Source: a virus. From it: a stretch of DNA of 48,395 nt. The stretch is from positions 1 to 48,395 of the IMG/VR virus record IMGVR_UViG_3300032238_001072, one strand, 5' to 3'. Positions 15,517 through 23,490 of the stretch are shown in pieces. The stretch's first letter is position 1. The number at the start of each line of letters is the position of its first letter. The translations under genes were made by a program, and so were the position numbers. Under the pieces are notes generated by a model that was not told the origin of the DNA, made no database searches, and was given only the letters and a program-made list of their open reading frames with translations.

Positions 15517-16184
15517 GTGTAATTTAGCCCAAGACTAAGAAACTGATTAAGAGCTTGAACTTGAATGTTAACGTTCAATTGTCGCTGATTCGGCAGTCTC
15601 TCTGTAGCGATTGAAATGATGTTAACTCTGGGTTCAAATTTCGAAATAGCCTGAGTTACTTCCTGCTGAACTTGGGCCTCAAGCACCGATGTGTCCGGCT
15701 CAAAAACCAACGTGTGTATCTGAGTACCAAAATCAGGGTTCATCAAGCGCTCACCTTTCTGAGTGAGCAGGAGATTTTTTAGGTCTGATGCTATAACTTG
15801 GATATCTGAACCACCATTCAGTACCCAGTCACCCACCGACGCGTTGTCAGGAAGGATGGGTCCACGAATAAATCCCCTGTTGACTGTTATGACGGCAGCT
15901 GAACCAACATCCAAATAGATGATGTTTAGGTCAGTCTCTGGCAGAGGTGACTTGAAGTTTTGACCAAGAGTCTTGATGACATAGAATCCCTTGTTGACAT
16001 ATGTATGTGTGTATGTCTCAGTGAACTCATTGTTGGCCTTAAGAGACCTTGGGATTGATGTAATAGTTCCATCACCCCAGTCGATAAGTCCAGCCACATA
16101 CGTAAGGGCAGGGTTGGTCTCAGTCAGAGTGACGGAGACAGTTACAGTTTGACCCTTTAGAGTATGGACGGTGGACGTGGTCAT
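15513..16184 (-). CDS. Baseplate wedge protein, PKD domain fused to gp25 domain
   Basis: Residues 1-95 look like a PKD/Ig domain, with LIDWGDGT at 33-40 and the closing THTYVNKGFYVI at about 59-70. Residues 127-215 match the GPW/gp25 baseplate wedge family: IQVIASDLKNLLLTQKGERL, then NPDFGTQIHTLVFEPD and FEPRVNI. Gp25-type proteins initiate sheath contraction at the baseplate wedge. The PKD addition is not part of the T4 protein (132 aa) and may bind a neighbouring subunit. It is coupled by ATGA to portal and HU-like genes. Confidence 0.87.
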   Translation of the reverse strand: MTTSTVHTLKGQTVTVSVTLTETNPALTYVAGLIDWGDGTITSIPRSLKANNEFTETYTHTYVNKGFYVIKTLGQNFKSPLPETDLNIIYLDVGSAAVITVNRGFIRGPILPDNASVGDWVLNGGSDIQVIASDLKNLLLTQKGERLMNPDFGTQIHTLVFEPDTSVLEAQVQQEVTQAISKFEPRVNIISIATERLPNQRQLNVNIQVQALNQFLSLGLNYT

Positions 16185-18151
16185 TTATGCAGTCGTGAAT
16201 ACTTACGCCAAGCCGAATTAGACGCCTCATCATTGGACTCAAACACTGGAGCAGGACCTTGAGATTTTTCTTGAGGCTGTGGATTTTCCAAAGACTCCTT
16301 AATGGTCAGAGCAGTTGGACGTGACCTCTGTTGATTCTCAGTCAAAGGTCTCTTTGAGTTCAGAGCTGATTGATCCACTTCGAAGTTATTGCCAGCGACC
16401 ATGCGAGCACTATCACCAACGATAATACCATCATCCTTCTTGATTCGTGGGACGGACAGTACGTCAGATGGCTTGCGGTATTTTTTCTTGTGGTGATTAT
16501 CAATGGTGGAAGACTCCACAGCAGCTTTGATCCTCATCATAATCTTATCCTTTTCAGGGTCAAGACGAGAACGAATGGTTTCGAAGATTCTCTTCAGGTT
16601 GTCAGGATTGGTCTTGGCCTCAAAAGCAGGAGCCTCAGAAGGTGCAGGAAGAGCCGTCATGAAGACGTTGACCACATTGTCTGGCAGTCTAAGATACCGC
16701 TTGAAGATCAGCTCCACCCAAGCTTCCTTTGGCAGGTTGTAAGCTGTCATCACGTCAGCCAATTTTCCAAGAATGTCAGCTTGGGTGGATAGCAACTCCA
16801 ACTTCATCTGGTCTTCCAAGCCACCAATGTCAGCCATCTTGGCCTGGATGTTCAGTGAATCAAGGTTGGTCTTGCCCTTCAAGATGGCATGGAAATTGCC
16901 AAGCCACGTGTATTGGGAAAGGATTGGCTTACGAATTGAACGGACCTTACGAAGGAACCGAATGTCTTGGGCCAAAAGAGACTTGCCTGATGGCGCATTT
17001 TGTCCGCCAGACTCACCAATGCCAAACCAACTCTTGGGCATACCAAGGATGGAATAGAAGAGATCAGTCAGCAACTCAATGTCATAGACGTCTGGAACAT
17101 TGGCTGTTCCAGCCAGCTTAGTGATGGTATGCTGAAAACCTTTGGGCATGGCCACCCATAGGACTGAGTCCAAAGCCCATGGGTTGTAGAAGCTCTTAAA
17201 ATCCGTGGGAGCAGCCATGCTGTCAGTTGCACCCACACCAAATGATTGCTTGGAACGAAGCATCTGCTTCCACCGCTGAACCGTACGCATCTGGTCAGCT
17301 GGTGCTTGTTCCTGTACGTCGATGTTGATTACATAGCGATCTGGCTGAACCTGAGCACGATGTACGACCATCTGGTCCACAGCCATGCGCAGTTTCTTGT
17401 AGATTCCTTGAGCCTCGTCATAGATGGCTTCGCCATACTCAGACGTACGCATGCGGAACATACGACGCATGTGCATGATGTCCCATGGATACCAAAGATC
17501 TTCGGCACGTCCTTGAGTGGCAGCAATGGCTGCACGAGGAATCTCAGTCACGCCATCCGCAGCCACGAAGATATCACTGGCTCGTGGCTTTCTGTCTGCC
17601 CACTTAAAACCAATGCACTGGCGATTCTTTTCAAGCCAGTAGCGACGCACATTTTTGGGGTGGATGAAGTGCAGACCCAACACACCTTCGCCTTGGGCAT
17701 ACTCAATCTTTTCGTAGTGATTTCCAAGAGCAGCAAGGTACCAAACTTGAGAGTTGAGAATGTCCTCAACGCCAATCAGGTCAAGCATCTCATTGAGATC
17801 ATCCTCAAACTGGGCGTCATTACACTCAAACCAGAGTGTGCCAGGATTGATAGGATCTTTCTGGGTGGCTTCCTCAACAAGCTCAGTCAAGGCTGCGGCC
17901 ATCAAGTCCCAGGTGCCCATTTCCTCCCATAGATCAAGGACCTGATCCATGGATGAAGGACGCTTCATGATAGTCGCGTACTTCATCCAGGTGTCTGGAT
18001 TGGCTACTCGACTGGCATCAATGAAGTCGTCTGTCAGCTCTTGGTTCGCTGACGGAGTATTCGCACGAGGAATAATCGAGCTGACAGGGTCACCAGAACC
18101 GATGAAGCCCATCCTTCTCAGCAGCTCTGCTCCTATGGTGCTAAATTTCAT
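16181..18151 (-). CDS. Portal protein
   Basis: 656-residue portal vertex protein (T4 gp20-like type) forming the dodecameric DNA channel. Recognisable features are the N-terminal wing with DLWEEMGTWDLMAAALTEL, the strand region HPKNVRRYWLE, and the stem/crown segment LLTDLFYSILGMPKSWFGIGES, followed by a long helix. The C-terminal ~130 residues are charged and likely disordered. The start ATG 18151 is preceded by CTAGTTTACAAGAAAAT with no Shine-Dalgarno. It heads the operon portal, gp25-like, HU-like, fibre. Confidence 0.88.
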   Translation of the reverse strand: MKFSTIGAELLRRMGFIGSGDPVSSIIPRANTPSANQELTDDFIDASRVANPDTWMKYATIMKRPSSMDQVLDLWEEMGTWDLMAAALTELVEEATQKDPINPGTLWFECNDAQFEDDLNEMLDLIGVEDILNSQVWYLAALGNHYEKIEYAQGEGVLGLHFIHPKNVRRYWLEKNRQCIGFKWADRKPRASDIFVAADGVTEIPRAAIAATQGRAEDLWYPWDIMHMRRMFRMRTSEYGEAIYDEAQGIYKKLRMAVDQMVVHRAQVQPDRYVINIDVQEQAPADQMRTVQRWKQMLRSKQSFGVGATDSMAAPTDFKSFYNPWALDSVLWVAMPKGFQHTITKLAGTANVPDVYDIELLTDLFYSILGMPKSWFGIGESGGQNAPSGKSLLAQDIRFLRKVRSIRKPILSQYTWLGNFHAILKGKTNLDSLNIQAKMADIGGLEDQMKLELLSTQADILGKLADVMTAYNLPKEAWVELIFKRYLRLPDNVVNVFMTALPAPSEAPAFEAKTNPDNLKRIFETIRSRLDPEKDKIMMRIKAAVESSTIDNHHKKKYRKPSDVLSVPRIKKDDGIIVGDSARMVAGNNFEVDQSALNSKRPLTENQQRSRPTALTIKESLENPQPQEKSQGPAPVFESNDEASNSAWRKYSRLHK

Positions 18152-18190
18152 ATTTTCTTGTAAACTAGGGTAGAGTATGTTCTCTTAACC

Positions 18191-18454
18191 ATGACAGAAC
18201 AAGGTAAAGTCAAGACTAAGCGGCCGGGTAAAGAAGCAATCATTGCGTTCAGACTCGAGAAAGACGATGGTCGCCGCCTGGATGAGGTTCGTGAAGGCTT
18301 GTCAATCACCAGCGTGAAGTCACGTGGCCACATGTGCCGTAAGATTGTCAAGGACTTCCTCATGGGGCGTCTGATCTACGTCACGCCGCAACACCAGTTG
18401 TTGGACCCTGCTCGGAATCACTCGAGTCATCAAGATCCTTTGGAGCTAGCTTGA
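18191..18454 (+). CDS. Small basic protein, possible ribbon-helix-helix type (87 aa)
   Basis: A Lys/Arg-rich N-terminus precedes a strand (EAIIAFRLEKDDGRRL) and helices containing SRGHMCRKIVKDFLMG. A strand-helix-helix order is compatible with a ribbon-helix-helix DNA-binding fold, but the match is weak. It is the only plus-strand gene here, divergent from portal across 39 bp. Its 3' end overlaps the convergent minus-strand gene by 74 bp, so the true extent of one of the pair may be shorter. Confidence 0.6.
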   Translation: MTEQGKVKTKRPGKEAIIAFRLEKDDGRRLDEVREGLSITSVKSRGHMCRKIVKDFLMGRLIYVTPQHQLLDPARNHSSHQDPLELA

Positions 18455-18746
18455 CTCTGAAAGCAAAGTGAGTCTGGCCCTTCTGCTCGAAAGAGAAAGA
18501 GGTGTTGGGTTCAGCAATAAATTGCTTGATCACATCAACCTGCTCTTCAGGAACTTTTCTGAAGAGTAGTTCGACTATGTAGTCATTGCCCTCCTTCAAA
18601 AGCTGGGTGGCCTCAAGAAATGACATCAAGGCAGGTGAAGTCATCAGTCTTAGGAGAAGACGGTCAACGTAGGCCTTGGCCTTCTCATCTAGACGATCAC
18701 TGTCAAGATCCTCAACTAGAAATTGGAGAATTCGATCAATTGTCAC
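18381..18746 (-). CDS. Hypothetical helical protein (121 aa)
   Basis: Unrecognised, mostly helical and acidic protein (RILQFLVEDLDSDRLDEKAK at the N-terminus) with a beta-rich C-terminal half (TSFSFEQKGQTHFAFRVKL). The start is GTG 18746, divergent from the NUDIX-like gene. It is a single-gene minus-strand island between two plus-strand genes. Confidence 0.6.
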   Translation of the reverse strand: MTIDRILQFLVEDLDSDRLDEKAKAYVDRLLLRLMTSPALMSFLEATQLLKEGNDYIVELLFRKVPEEQVDVIKQFIAEPNTSFSFEQKGQTHFAFRVKLAPKDLDDSSDSEQGPTTGVAA

Positions 18747-18749
18747 GGC

Positions 18750-18773
18750 TTAAGTACAGTTCTTGAGTTTGTG
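18750..18773 (+). repeat. 24-nt start-associated element, copy 2
   Basis: Starts TTAAGTACAGTTCTTG and ends in GTG 18771. It matches the minus-strand segment 11023-11000 at 20 of 24 positions, again ending exactly at a GTG start. This supports GTG as the start of the NUDIX-like gene. Confidence 0.45.
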
Positions 18774-19283
18774 ATTGAAACTATCAAAGCTAATTGGAAA
18801 TGGCGCACGACTGATGGTCTGGCTGTGCCAGTTCCAAATGTCACAGTCTCTGGTTTCGCAGTGGACCCTGAGGGTTACTTCCCCTTGATCTACCGTGGAC
18901 CAAATGTCCGCTCAGCTAAGAACTGCTGGTCATTGCCATCTGGTTTGCACGAATGTGGTTTTACCTTGGCCCAACAATTTGCAGTTGAGCTCAAGGAGGA
19001 GCTTAACCTTGACGCAGATTACTCAAAGGCCAAGATGGTTGGTGTTTACGAAAATATCGCGGCAGTTGATAACTGGCACTGGGTGATCACTGCCATGGTC
19101 ATGCCAGTTAAGACGCTGGACACCATGGTGAATAACGAACCAGAGAAACACCCAGAAATGATAAAAGTGCACTACACAGAGTTGTCAAAGAAGATTCTTG
19201 ATCTCCAGTGGGCCCCATCACTAGGGCCATTCCTGAAGGACAACTATGATGTCATACGTAGTGCTATTATGGACCTGCTCTAA
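18771..19283 (+). CDS. NUDIX-like hydrolase with degenerate box
   Basis: About 170 residues with a NUDIX-type beta-alpha-beta layout. The box region reads GLHECGFTLAQQFAVELKEE. It keeps the three glutamates of the metal-binding ELxEE helix, but the usual Arg before them is Val and the Glu of the GET/GES turn is Phe. It may hydrolyse a nucleoside diphosphate derivative with altered specificity, or may bind without catalysis. I prefer GTG 18771. An upstream TTG at 18723 would overlap the divergent gene. It is coupled to the gp47 nuclease by TAATG. Confidence 0.6.
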   Translation: MIETIKANWKWRTTDGLAVPVPNVTVSGFAVDPEGYFPLIYRGPNVRSAKNCWSLPSGLHECGFTLAQQFAVELKEELNLDADYSKAKMVGVYENIAAVDNWHWVITAMVMPVKTLDTMVNNEPEKHPEMIKVHYTELSKKILDLQWAPSLGPFLKDNYDVIRSAIMDLL

Positions 19284-20335
19284 TGCGATTCCTAATCTAT
19301 GGTGATCTCCAGGCTGCTGATGGCCATGAGAGATGCTTCAATGACCCAAGCATGCCACTGCAAAGGTGGCGTGTCAATACCTTCATGGAGTTTCTTAGAG
19401 AGACTTATCTTTCTAAGGATTGCCAGGGTTTGATTGACCTTGGAGACACCACGGATGATCGTCAGGCCATTCCAATTCCCACAATACATTCAGTTCTAAC
19501 ACCACTTTCAAAATTTCAAGGCCACAACATCAAGCTCATTGGCAACCATGAGCAGTGGCTTCGTAGCACAGAAGTTCATCCTGGTGTCATGTACAGTGGC
19601 ATCTTCACTGTGGTTAAGTCACATGAAGTGATTGATATTCCAGGTTGCTCAGCCGTTTTTGCCTGTGTCTCCTACATTGACAATGAGGAGGAGCTGAAGA
19701 AGACTGTCACTGAGACAATCAAAGCAGCTAGGTCTGTGGCAGGTAAGCGTAAGGTAATTCTGCTGGGCCACTTCTCAGTCCAAGGTGCTATGGCTCATGG
19801 CATGGCGCTGCAAGACGGACTTGTCAATGAAGACATACCCAAGGTTGATGCAGCCTTTCTGGGACACATTCATAAGTTTCAAGAGTTTAAGCCCAAGCAT
19901 TTCTATGTAGGTTCACCATTTCAACAAGACTTTGGTGAAATTAACGAGACCAAGTATGTGATGGTCTTGGACACGGACACCGGACGAGTTGAGCCGGTGG
20001 ATACCGTGATGCCCAAGTACCACAGACAAACGCTTGACCAGTTTGAAGCTACAGTCCGAGCTGAGTCTGAGGACCGGTTTGAAGTTAAGCTAAAGTCCTT
20101 TGAAGAGGCCCAAAGATTCTATGGCCACCCACTCTCGCACAGAGCCATACCAGTCTATGACTATGTGGAATCAGCTCCCAATCAGCCTAATGTGGAGTCA
20201 GTTCACAGAGAGATAGTCTTTGATGTTCACAGTCTGATGAAGGCCTACGTGGAGAACAACCCACCAGCTAAGAAGGGCATTGACATACCTGATGAAGATC
20301 TGTTGTCATTCGGCCAAGATCTAATGTCTCACTAG
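19283..20335 (+). CDS. Recombination nuclease subunit gp47 (SbcD/Mre11-like)
   Basis: Calcineurin-like metallophosphoesterase forming the nuclease half of a Mre11-Rad50-type complex that resects DNA ends. Metal-site motifs are YGDLQ (Asp8; the usual D-x-H is D-x-Q), DLGDTTDDR (Asp55), GNHE (88-90 region), GHFSVQGAMAHG and GHIHKF. The length of 350 is close to T4 gp47 (339). Its partner gp46-like ATPase lies 24 kb away at 44184-46121, whereas in T4 the two genes are close. It ends in TAG before a 104-bp promoter region. Confidence 0.9.
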   Translation: MRFLIYGDLQAADGHERCFNDPSMPLQRWRVNTFMEFLRETYLSKDCQGLIDLGDTTDDRQAIPIPTIHSVLTPLSKFQGHNIKLIGNHEQWLRSTEVHPGVMYSGIFTVVKSHEVIDIPGCSAVFACVSYIDNEEELKKTVTETIKAARSVAGKRKVILLGHFSVQGAMAHGMALQDGLVNEDIPKVDAAFLGHIHKFQEFKPKHFYVGSPFQQDFGEINETKYVMVLDTDTGRVEPVDTVMPKYHRQTLDQFEATVRAESEDRFEVKLKSFEEAQRFYGHPLSHRAIPVYDYVESAPNQPNVESVHREIVFDVHSLMKAYVENNPPAKKGIDIPDEDLLSFGQDLMSH

Positions 20336-20368
20336 AGTTATACGATTGATCTTGAATTGCGGGGCAGG

Positions 20369-20397
20369 TTTACATTCCGAACATCGACACTTAATCT
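20369..20397 (+). promoter_or_regulatory. Candidate sigma70-type promoter
   Basis: TTTACA (20369-20374) and TAATCT (20392-20397) are separated by 17 bp. The -35 hexamer matches five of six consensus bases and the -10 is weak. It lies in the largest intergenic gap of the region, directly ahead of a gene with its own terminator. Confidence 0.45.
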
Positions 20398-20409
20398 GCA
20401 CAATTGAAC

Positions 20410-20425
20410 GGGTTCGAGTGAACCC
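20410..20425 (+). promoter_or_regulatory. 5' leader hairpin of the 20440 gene
   Basis: GGGTTC-GAGT-GAACCC forms a perfect 6-bp stem with a 4-nt loop. It is followed by an unstructured A/C-rich run directly before ATG. It may stabilise the mRNA or hold the start region open. Confidence 0.5.
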
Positions 20426-20439
20426 TAACCAAAAACAAC

Positions 20440-20949
20440 ATGAACCAAGTCAGTCAAGTCAGTTTCGGGACGGACGCCACGAAGTGCAATGGCTACTTGC
20501 AGTACGCTAACGAGCGCCTTGGAAATCTCGATCTTATCATCGAGAACACCTCAGATTACGATCTGTATTTCCAAGCTAAGGTCGCTTCTACGCTCACTGC
20601 GAGTGGTTTCACTAACGTGGGTTCGGCGGTCACCGTCAAGCCACGGGGTGTAAAGACCCTCAGCTACAACATCCTTGCCAAGAAGTTCGGCTTCTTTGGT
20701 TCCGGTGTGGACAGCTCTGGCAATGCTAAGTCAGTCACGGCTAACGTGTCGACTGTGCTGCGCAACAAGAGCGATCTGCGCGGCGCCCAGGTCGACATCG
20801 TCAACGCTGGCAAGCGCGGTTGGGGCTACGATCCGATCTTCAACGATCCGGTCATCGGCAAGTACTGGGGCAATCCTCCGGATGCTCCAAATGGTACCAC
20901 GCCTCCATCCGATGGTTACGGTGGCGTGTCCGGTGGCGGTGGCGTGTAA
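20440..20949 (+). CDS. Probable abundant virion (decoration-type) protein
   Basis: 169 residues. A beta-sandwich core contains LDLIIENTSDYDLYFQAKV and TNVGSAVTVKPRGVKTLSYN, which resemble segments of the 26327 and 41872 proteins. The C-terminal 45 residues are Gly/Pro/Asn-rich and flexible (GYGGVSGGGG). Codons are strongly biased to CGC, GGC, CTG and GTC, and GC is visibly higher than in neighbours: a 60-bp sample (20761-20820) is about two-thirds GC. With its own promoter, leader hairpin and terminator this looks like a highly expressed structural protein. The exact role is inference. Confidence 0.72.
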   Translation: MNQVSQVSFGTDATKCNGYLQYANERLGNLDLIIENTSDYDLYFQAKVASTLTASGFTNVGSAVTVKPRGVKTLSYNILAKKFGFFGSGVDSSGNAKSVTANVSTVLRNKSDLRGAQVDIVNAGKRGWGYDPIFNDPVIGKYWGNPPDAPNGTTPPSDGYGGVSGGGGV

Positions 20950-20966
20950 GCCATTACCACTACAGC

Positions 20967-20999
20967 AAAACGGCCTGCAGAAATGCAGGCCGTTTTTTC
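20967..20999. terminator. Bidirectional intrinsic terminator, GAAA loop
   Basis: A 13-bp stem AAAACGGCCTGCA / TGCAGGCCGTTTT closes a GAAA tetraloop and is followed by a T run. The A run on the 5' side makes it work on both strands. It lies between the convergent 20949 (+) and 21015 (-) genes. Confidence 0.9.
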
Positions 21000-21014
21000 G
21001 TGTAGGTGTATGAA

Positions 21015-21590
21015 TCAACCTTGAAGGTGACCGTAGATGAAGTTGTCTTGGATGAAGCAATACACCTTGCCATCAATGTTCAGAGGAGTCAAACGACCAC
21101 GAGCTGGGAAGATCTCGTCACCGACATTGGCCTCAATTTCGGCCTGAGGGCCCTTCTTGGCCAGCTTAAAGTGGTGTAGCTCAGTCTGGGCTTCTTTAGC
21201 CGTATCTGGGATAATGATCTCGCTCTTATTCTCAAAGTAGGGTTCAACCAAAAGCCAATGACCCATCATGTCAATTGAGTCAAAGCTGACAACTTTGCTG
21301 TTGAGACGACAAATCATGTCAGCCTGGTGCAGTAGCAACACAAGTTGGTTATCAATCTTAAAGGACGCATTAACCTGCTGTGCGCCATCGATCTGGTAGA
21401 GGTAGACCTCACCCACCTTGGCATAGATCTCCTTTGTGGTTCCATCCGGATATTTGCCAGAACCCACAGCCACGCACTTGCCATGGACATGGTTTTTGGT
21501 TCGGCTCTCTGGCAGTGCAATCTTACCCTCGTAAGCTTCCTCTGTGTTGATGACGGCAATGCGTTCACCAATTGGTCTGATCTTGGTCAT
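21015..21590 (-). CDS. Tandem GroES-like co-chaperonin (two Cpn10 domains)
   Basis: 191 residues with two consecutive GroES-like beta-barrels. Domain 1 (about 3-95): IRPIGERIAV, GKIALPES at the mobile-loop position, GKCVAVGSG, AKVGEVYLYQ and a C-terminal strand ending QADMICRL. Domain 2 (about 108-191): GHWLLVEPYFENKSEIIIPD, NVGDEIFPARG and NIDGKVYCFIQDNFIYGHL. Phage co-chaperonins such as T4 gp31 have one domain and retune host GroEL for capsid folding. A tandem form is known in chloroplast Cpn20. The gene is coupled to primase by ATGA and ends at a terminator. Confidence 0.82.
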   Translation of the reverse strand: MTKIRPIGERIAVINTEEAYEGKIALPESRTKNHVHGKCVAVGSGKYPDGTTKEIYAKVGEVYLYQIDGAQQVNASFKIDNQLVLLLHQADMICRLNSKVVSFDSIDMMGHWLLVEPYFENKSEIIIPDTAKEAQTELHHFKLAKKGPQAEIEANVGDEIFPARGRLTPLNIDGKVYCFIQDNFIYGHLQG

Positions 21591-22609
21591 AGTTTAAGCA
21601 GTTCAATCTCAAGTTGTGAGACCGCTGTGTCATAGAACTGGCGATTTAGAAACTGATCCACAGCGAACTCAACATTGTCATTAGCATCCTGTGTCTTGCC
21701 TTCTGGGCTCTGTGGTATGTGTGCCACAGAAAACCGGCAACGATTCATGAATTTTCTGGCCTCTTTGAATGCTGACTGGGTGGCATCAGCATCATACATG
21801 ACACAGACCTCCTTAATGGACCTGATAGCCATGATCTTTCTTTCCTGCATGGACGAGATGGAATGCTTAAAGACAGCAATTGGAACCACTCCAGTTATGC
21901 CACGTCGATAGAATTCCTGTCGTAGTGACATTACATTAAGGATGGATTCAACGACGACCACAGTGCTTGCACGCATCTCACGAGCCTCATCCAAGTTGTA
22001 GACCCAACATGATGAACCAAACTTAAGCTCATTCTTAGACGGAAACTTCTTAGTGGATTCGCCGGGAATATCCACATAGGTTCGTCCCTGGTAATAAACC
22101 ACACGACCCCATTCGTAGACTGGAAATATGGCAAAGGGTTCCCAGAGCTCAGAATCACGAGTGAATCCCACACCAGCATCAGCAAAAATCTCAACTGATA
22201 GGTTTTTCCTCTTGGCCATCTTGCCAATGAGTTTGTAGTAGGCTGAATCTGGCTCATCTCGCAAGGCAATGAAACCCCTGGGAAGTTTAACATCCACCAG
22301 TGATGGCACATAGGTCCTGTCTATCCGGTCAATCTCATCTGAGAGATCCACGAGGGAATCAATGCTTACGGATTGGGACTCACCCTCCTCAATGGAGTAC
22401 CCAAGTGACTTGGCCCATTTGACAAAATCACCACCCTTATTGCATCTCCAACAGTTTGTCTTGCCAGACTTTACGTTGATGGACCTGTTGCCAGTCTTGT
22501 CTCCACAGTTGGGTTCAGGACAAACAATAATCAACTCATCCCTGGTGGTTCTGTCGGGAACCACTGAGAAGATGGCATGAACCTCAGATATCAGAGCCTG
22601 GCCATTCAT
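21587..22609 (-). CDS. DNA primase (DnaG-type, gp61-like)
   Basis: Synthesises RNA primers for lagging-strand replication. A zinc ribbon uses Cys30, Cys35, Cys53 and Cys56 (CPEPNC, CWRC). The RNA-polymerase/TOPRIM core shows VVVVESILNVMS at about 217-228 (the TOPRIM Glu) and VCVMYDADAT at about 267-276 (the DxD motif). The 340-residue length is typical of phage gp61 primases without a helicase domain. Its ATG (22609) overlaps head-to-head the ATG of the small plus-strand gene. Confidence 0.9.
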   Translation of the reverse strand: MNGQALISEVHAIFSVVPDRTTRDELIIVCPEPNCGDKTGNRSINVKSGKTNCWRCNKGGDFVKWAKSLGYSIEEGESQSVSIDSLVDLSDEIDRIDRTYVPSLVDVKLPRGFIALRDEPDSAYYKLIGKMAKRKNLSVEIFADAGVGFTRDSELWEPFAIFPVYEWGRVVYYQGRTYVDIPGESTKKFPSKNELKFGSSCWVYNLDEAREMRASTVVVVESILNVMSLRQEFYRRGITGVVPIAVFKHSISSMQERKIMAIRSIKEVCVMYDADATQSAFKEARKFMNRCRFSVAHIPQSPEGKTQDANDNVEFAVDQFLNRQFYDTAVSQLEIELLKL

Positions 22610-22817
22610 GTGTAGATATTGTGTGAAGAACGTAAACGATCACATTCAAATTGCCGAGAGCCTGGCTGGATTGAAGAAACCCAACCACAAGGTTCGTTCC
22701 TCTGGACCTTCTGTGGCTGACAGCCTAAGAATCCTAGAAACCTTGCGCAAGTCCGATGAGGACAGAGCCAAGGCGACTAATCCTAACAAGCTGGGCCACA
22801 CCCCAATTCCAAGCTAA
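22608..22817 (+). CDS. Small basic hypothetical protein (69 aa)
   Basis: A lone plus-strand gene between two minus-strand ones. It begins MCRYCVKNVNDH and has a Lys/Arg/Ser-rich middle. ATG 22608 overlaps the primase ATG on the other strand within a CATG. GTG 22623 is an alternative start that avoids this. Its TAA shares a CTAA tetranucleotide with the convergent gene. The exact fit between neighbours on both sides argues that it is real. Function unknown. Confidence 0.6.
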   Translation: MCRYCVKNVNDHIQIAESLAGLKKPNHKVRSSGPSVADSLRILETLRKSDEDRAKATNPNKLGHTPIPS

Positions 22818-23476
22818 TTGACATAGACTACGCCATCAGGTGTAGAGAGTAAAACGTCTTCGCAATAGAATGACGCTCTAATCTCAACGCCCTTGGCCGT
22901 ACCAGTCGTGTCGAGTTCACTAATGCCTAGGTTGCTTAACCAGGCATTTTTTAGTATGTGGGAGGATGCCGTTGACAGTGATGTGCCAAAGGCTGAGTCA
23001 GTGAAAGACGTGGAAGTTTCTTGAGGTCTGTTGCCACGCAGAAACCTACAAGGCAGGTCCCACCTAGAAGGCAATGACGCTCCATAGTTGTTGGCTTCAG
23101 AGATGTATTCAGTGGCTTCACCAGACATAGCACCACGGCCAGCTCTTACCCGGGCCCTCCACTTGTAGAGCAGATGGTATATGGGAGGGTAGACTTGGCC
23201 TGTCTGGGGTATGGGATAGAAGAATGTCATGCTTACGGCATCCACAGGCTTGTCATACCCTGGTAGGTAGTATGGGCGTGAATCCCGTTTGAACGCCTCC
23301 GCACTTATGTCCAAATCTGGCAACTTCAATGACTTGACGTACAGCCACGAATTGGGTAGTGTAAAGTTCAAACTGTCAGCCACCACCTTGAAATCGACAA
23401 ACCAGAGATCATCTCTCTGTTGGTCAAGTCCCTGTGTGGAAGCTGAACCCCAAATGTTTTTGGACGCTATACGCAT
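22814..23476 (-). CDS. Tail-tube-like baseplate/tube protein (paralogue of main tube)
   Basis: 220 residues. The N-terminus (NIWGSASTQGLDQQRDDL) closely parallels the main tail tube protein (NTWGSIATTGG then DQQRADL). Both then run through beta-rich segments with SMTFFYPIPQ, a YHLLYKW helix and a C-terminal strand region. It is therefore probably a tube-related protein such as the tube initiator or terminator at the baseplate or neck. ATG 23476 is preferred over GTG 23500, which would overlap the divergent spike gene. Confidence 0.72.
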   Translation of the reverse strand: MRIASKNIWGSASTQGLDQQRDDLWFVDFKVVADSLNFTLPNSWLYVKSLKLPDLDISAEAFKRDSRPYYLPGYDKPVDAVSMTFFYPIPQTGQVYPPIYHLLYKWRARVRAGRGAMSGEATEYISEANNYGASLPSRWDLPCRFLRGNRPQETSTSFTDSAFGTSLSTASSHILKNAWLSNLGISELDTTGTAKGVEIRASFYCEDVLLSTPDGVVYVN

Positions 23477-23490
23477 TCTACTATAAGTAA

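Noticed and set aside
17246-17932. 228-codon plus-strand frame opposite portal
   Set aside because: Antisense shadow of the portal coding frame, with His/Leu-rich composition typical of such shadows.
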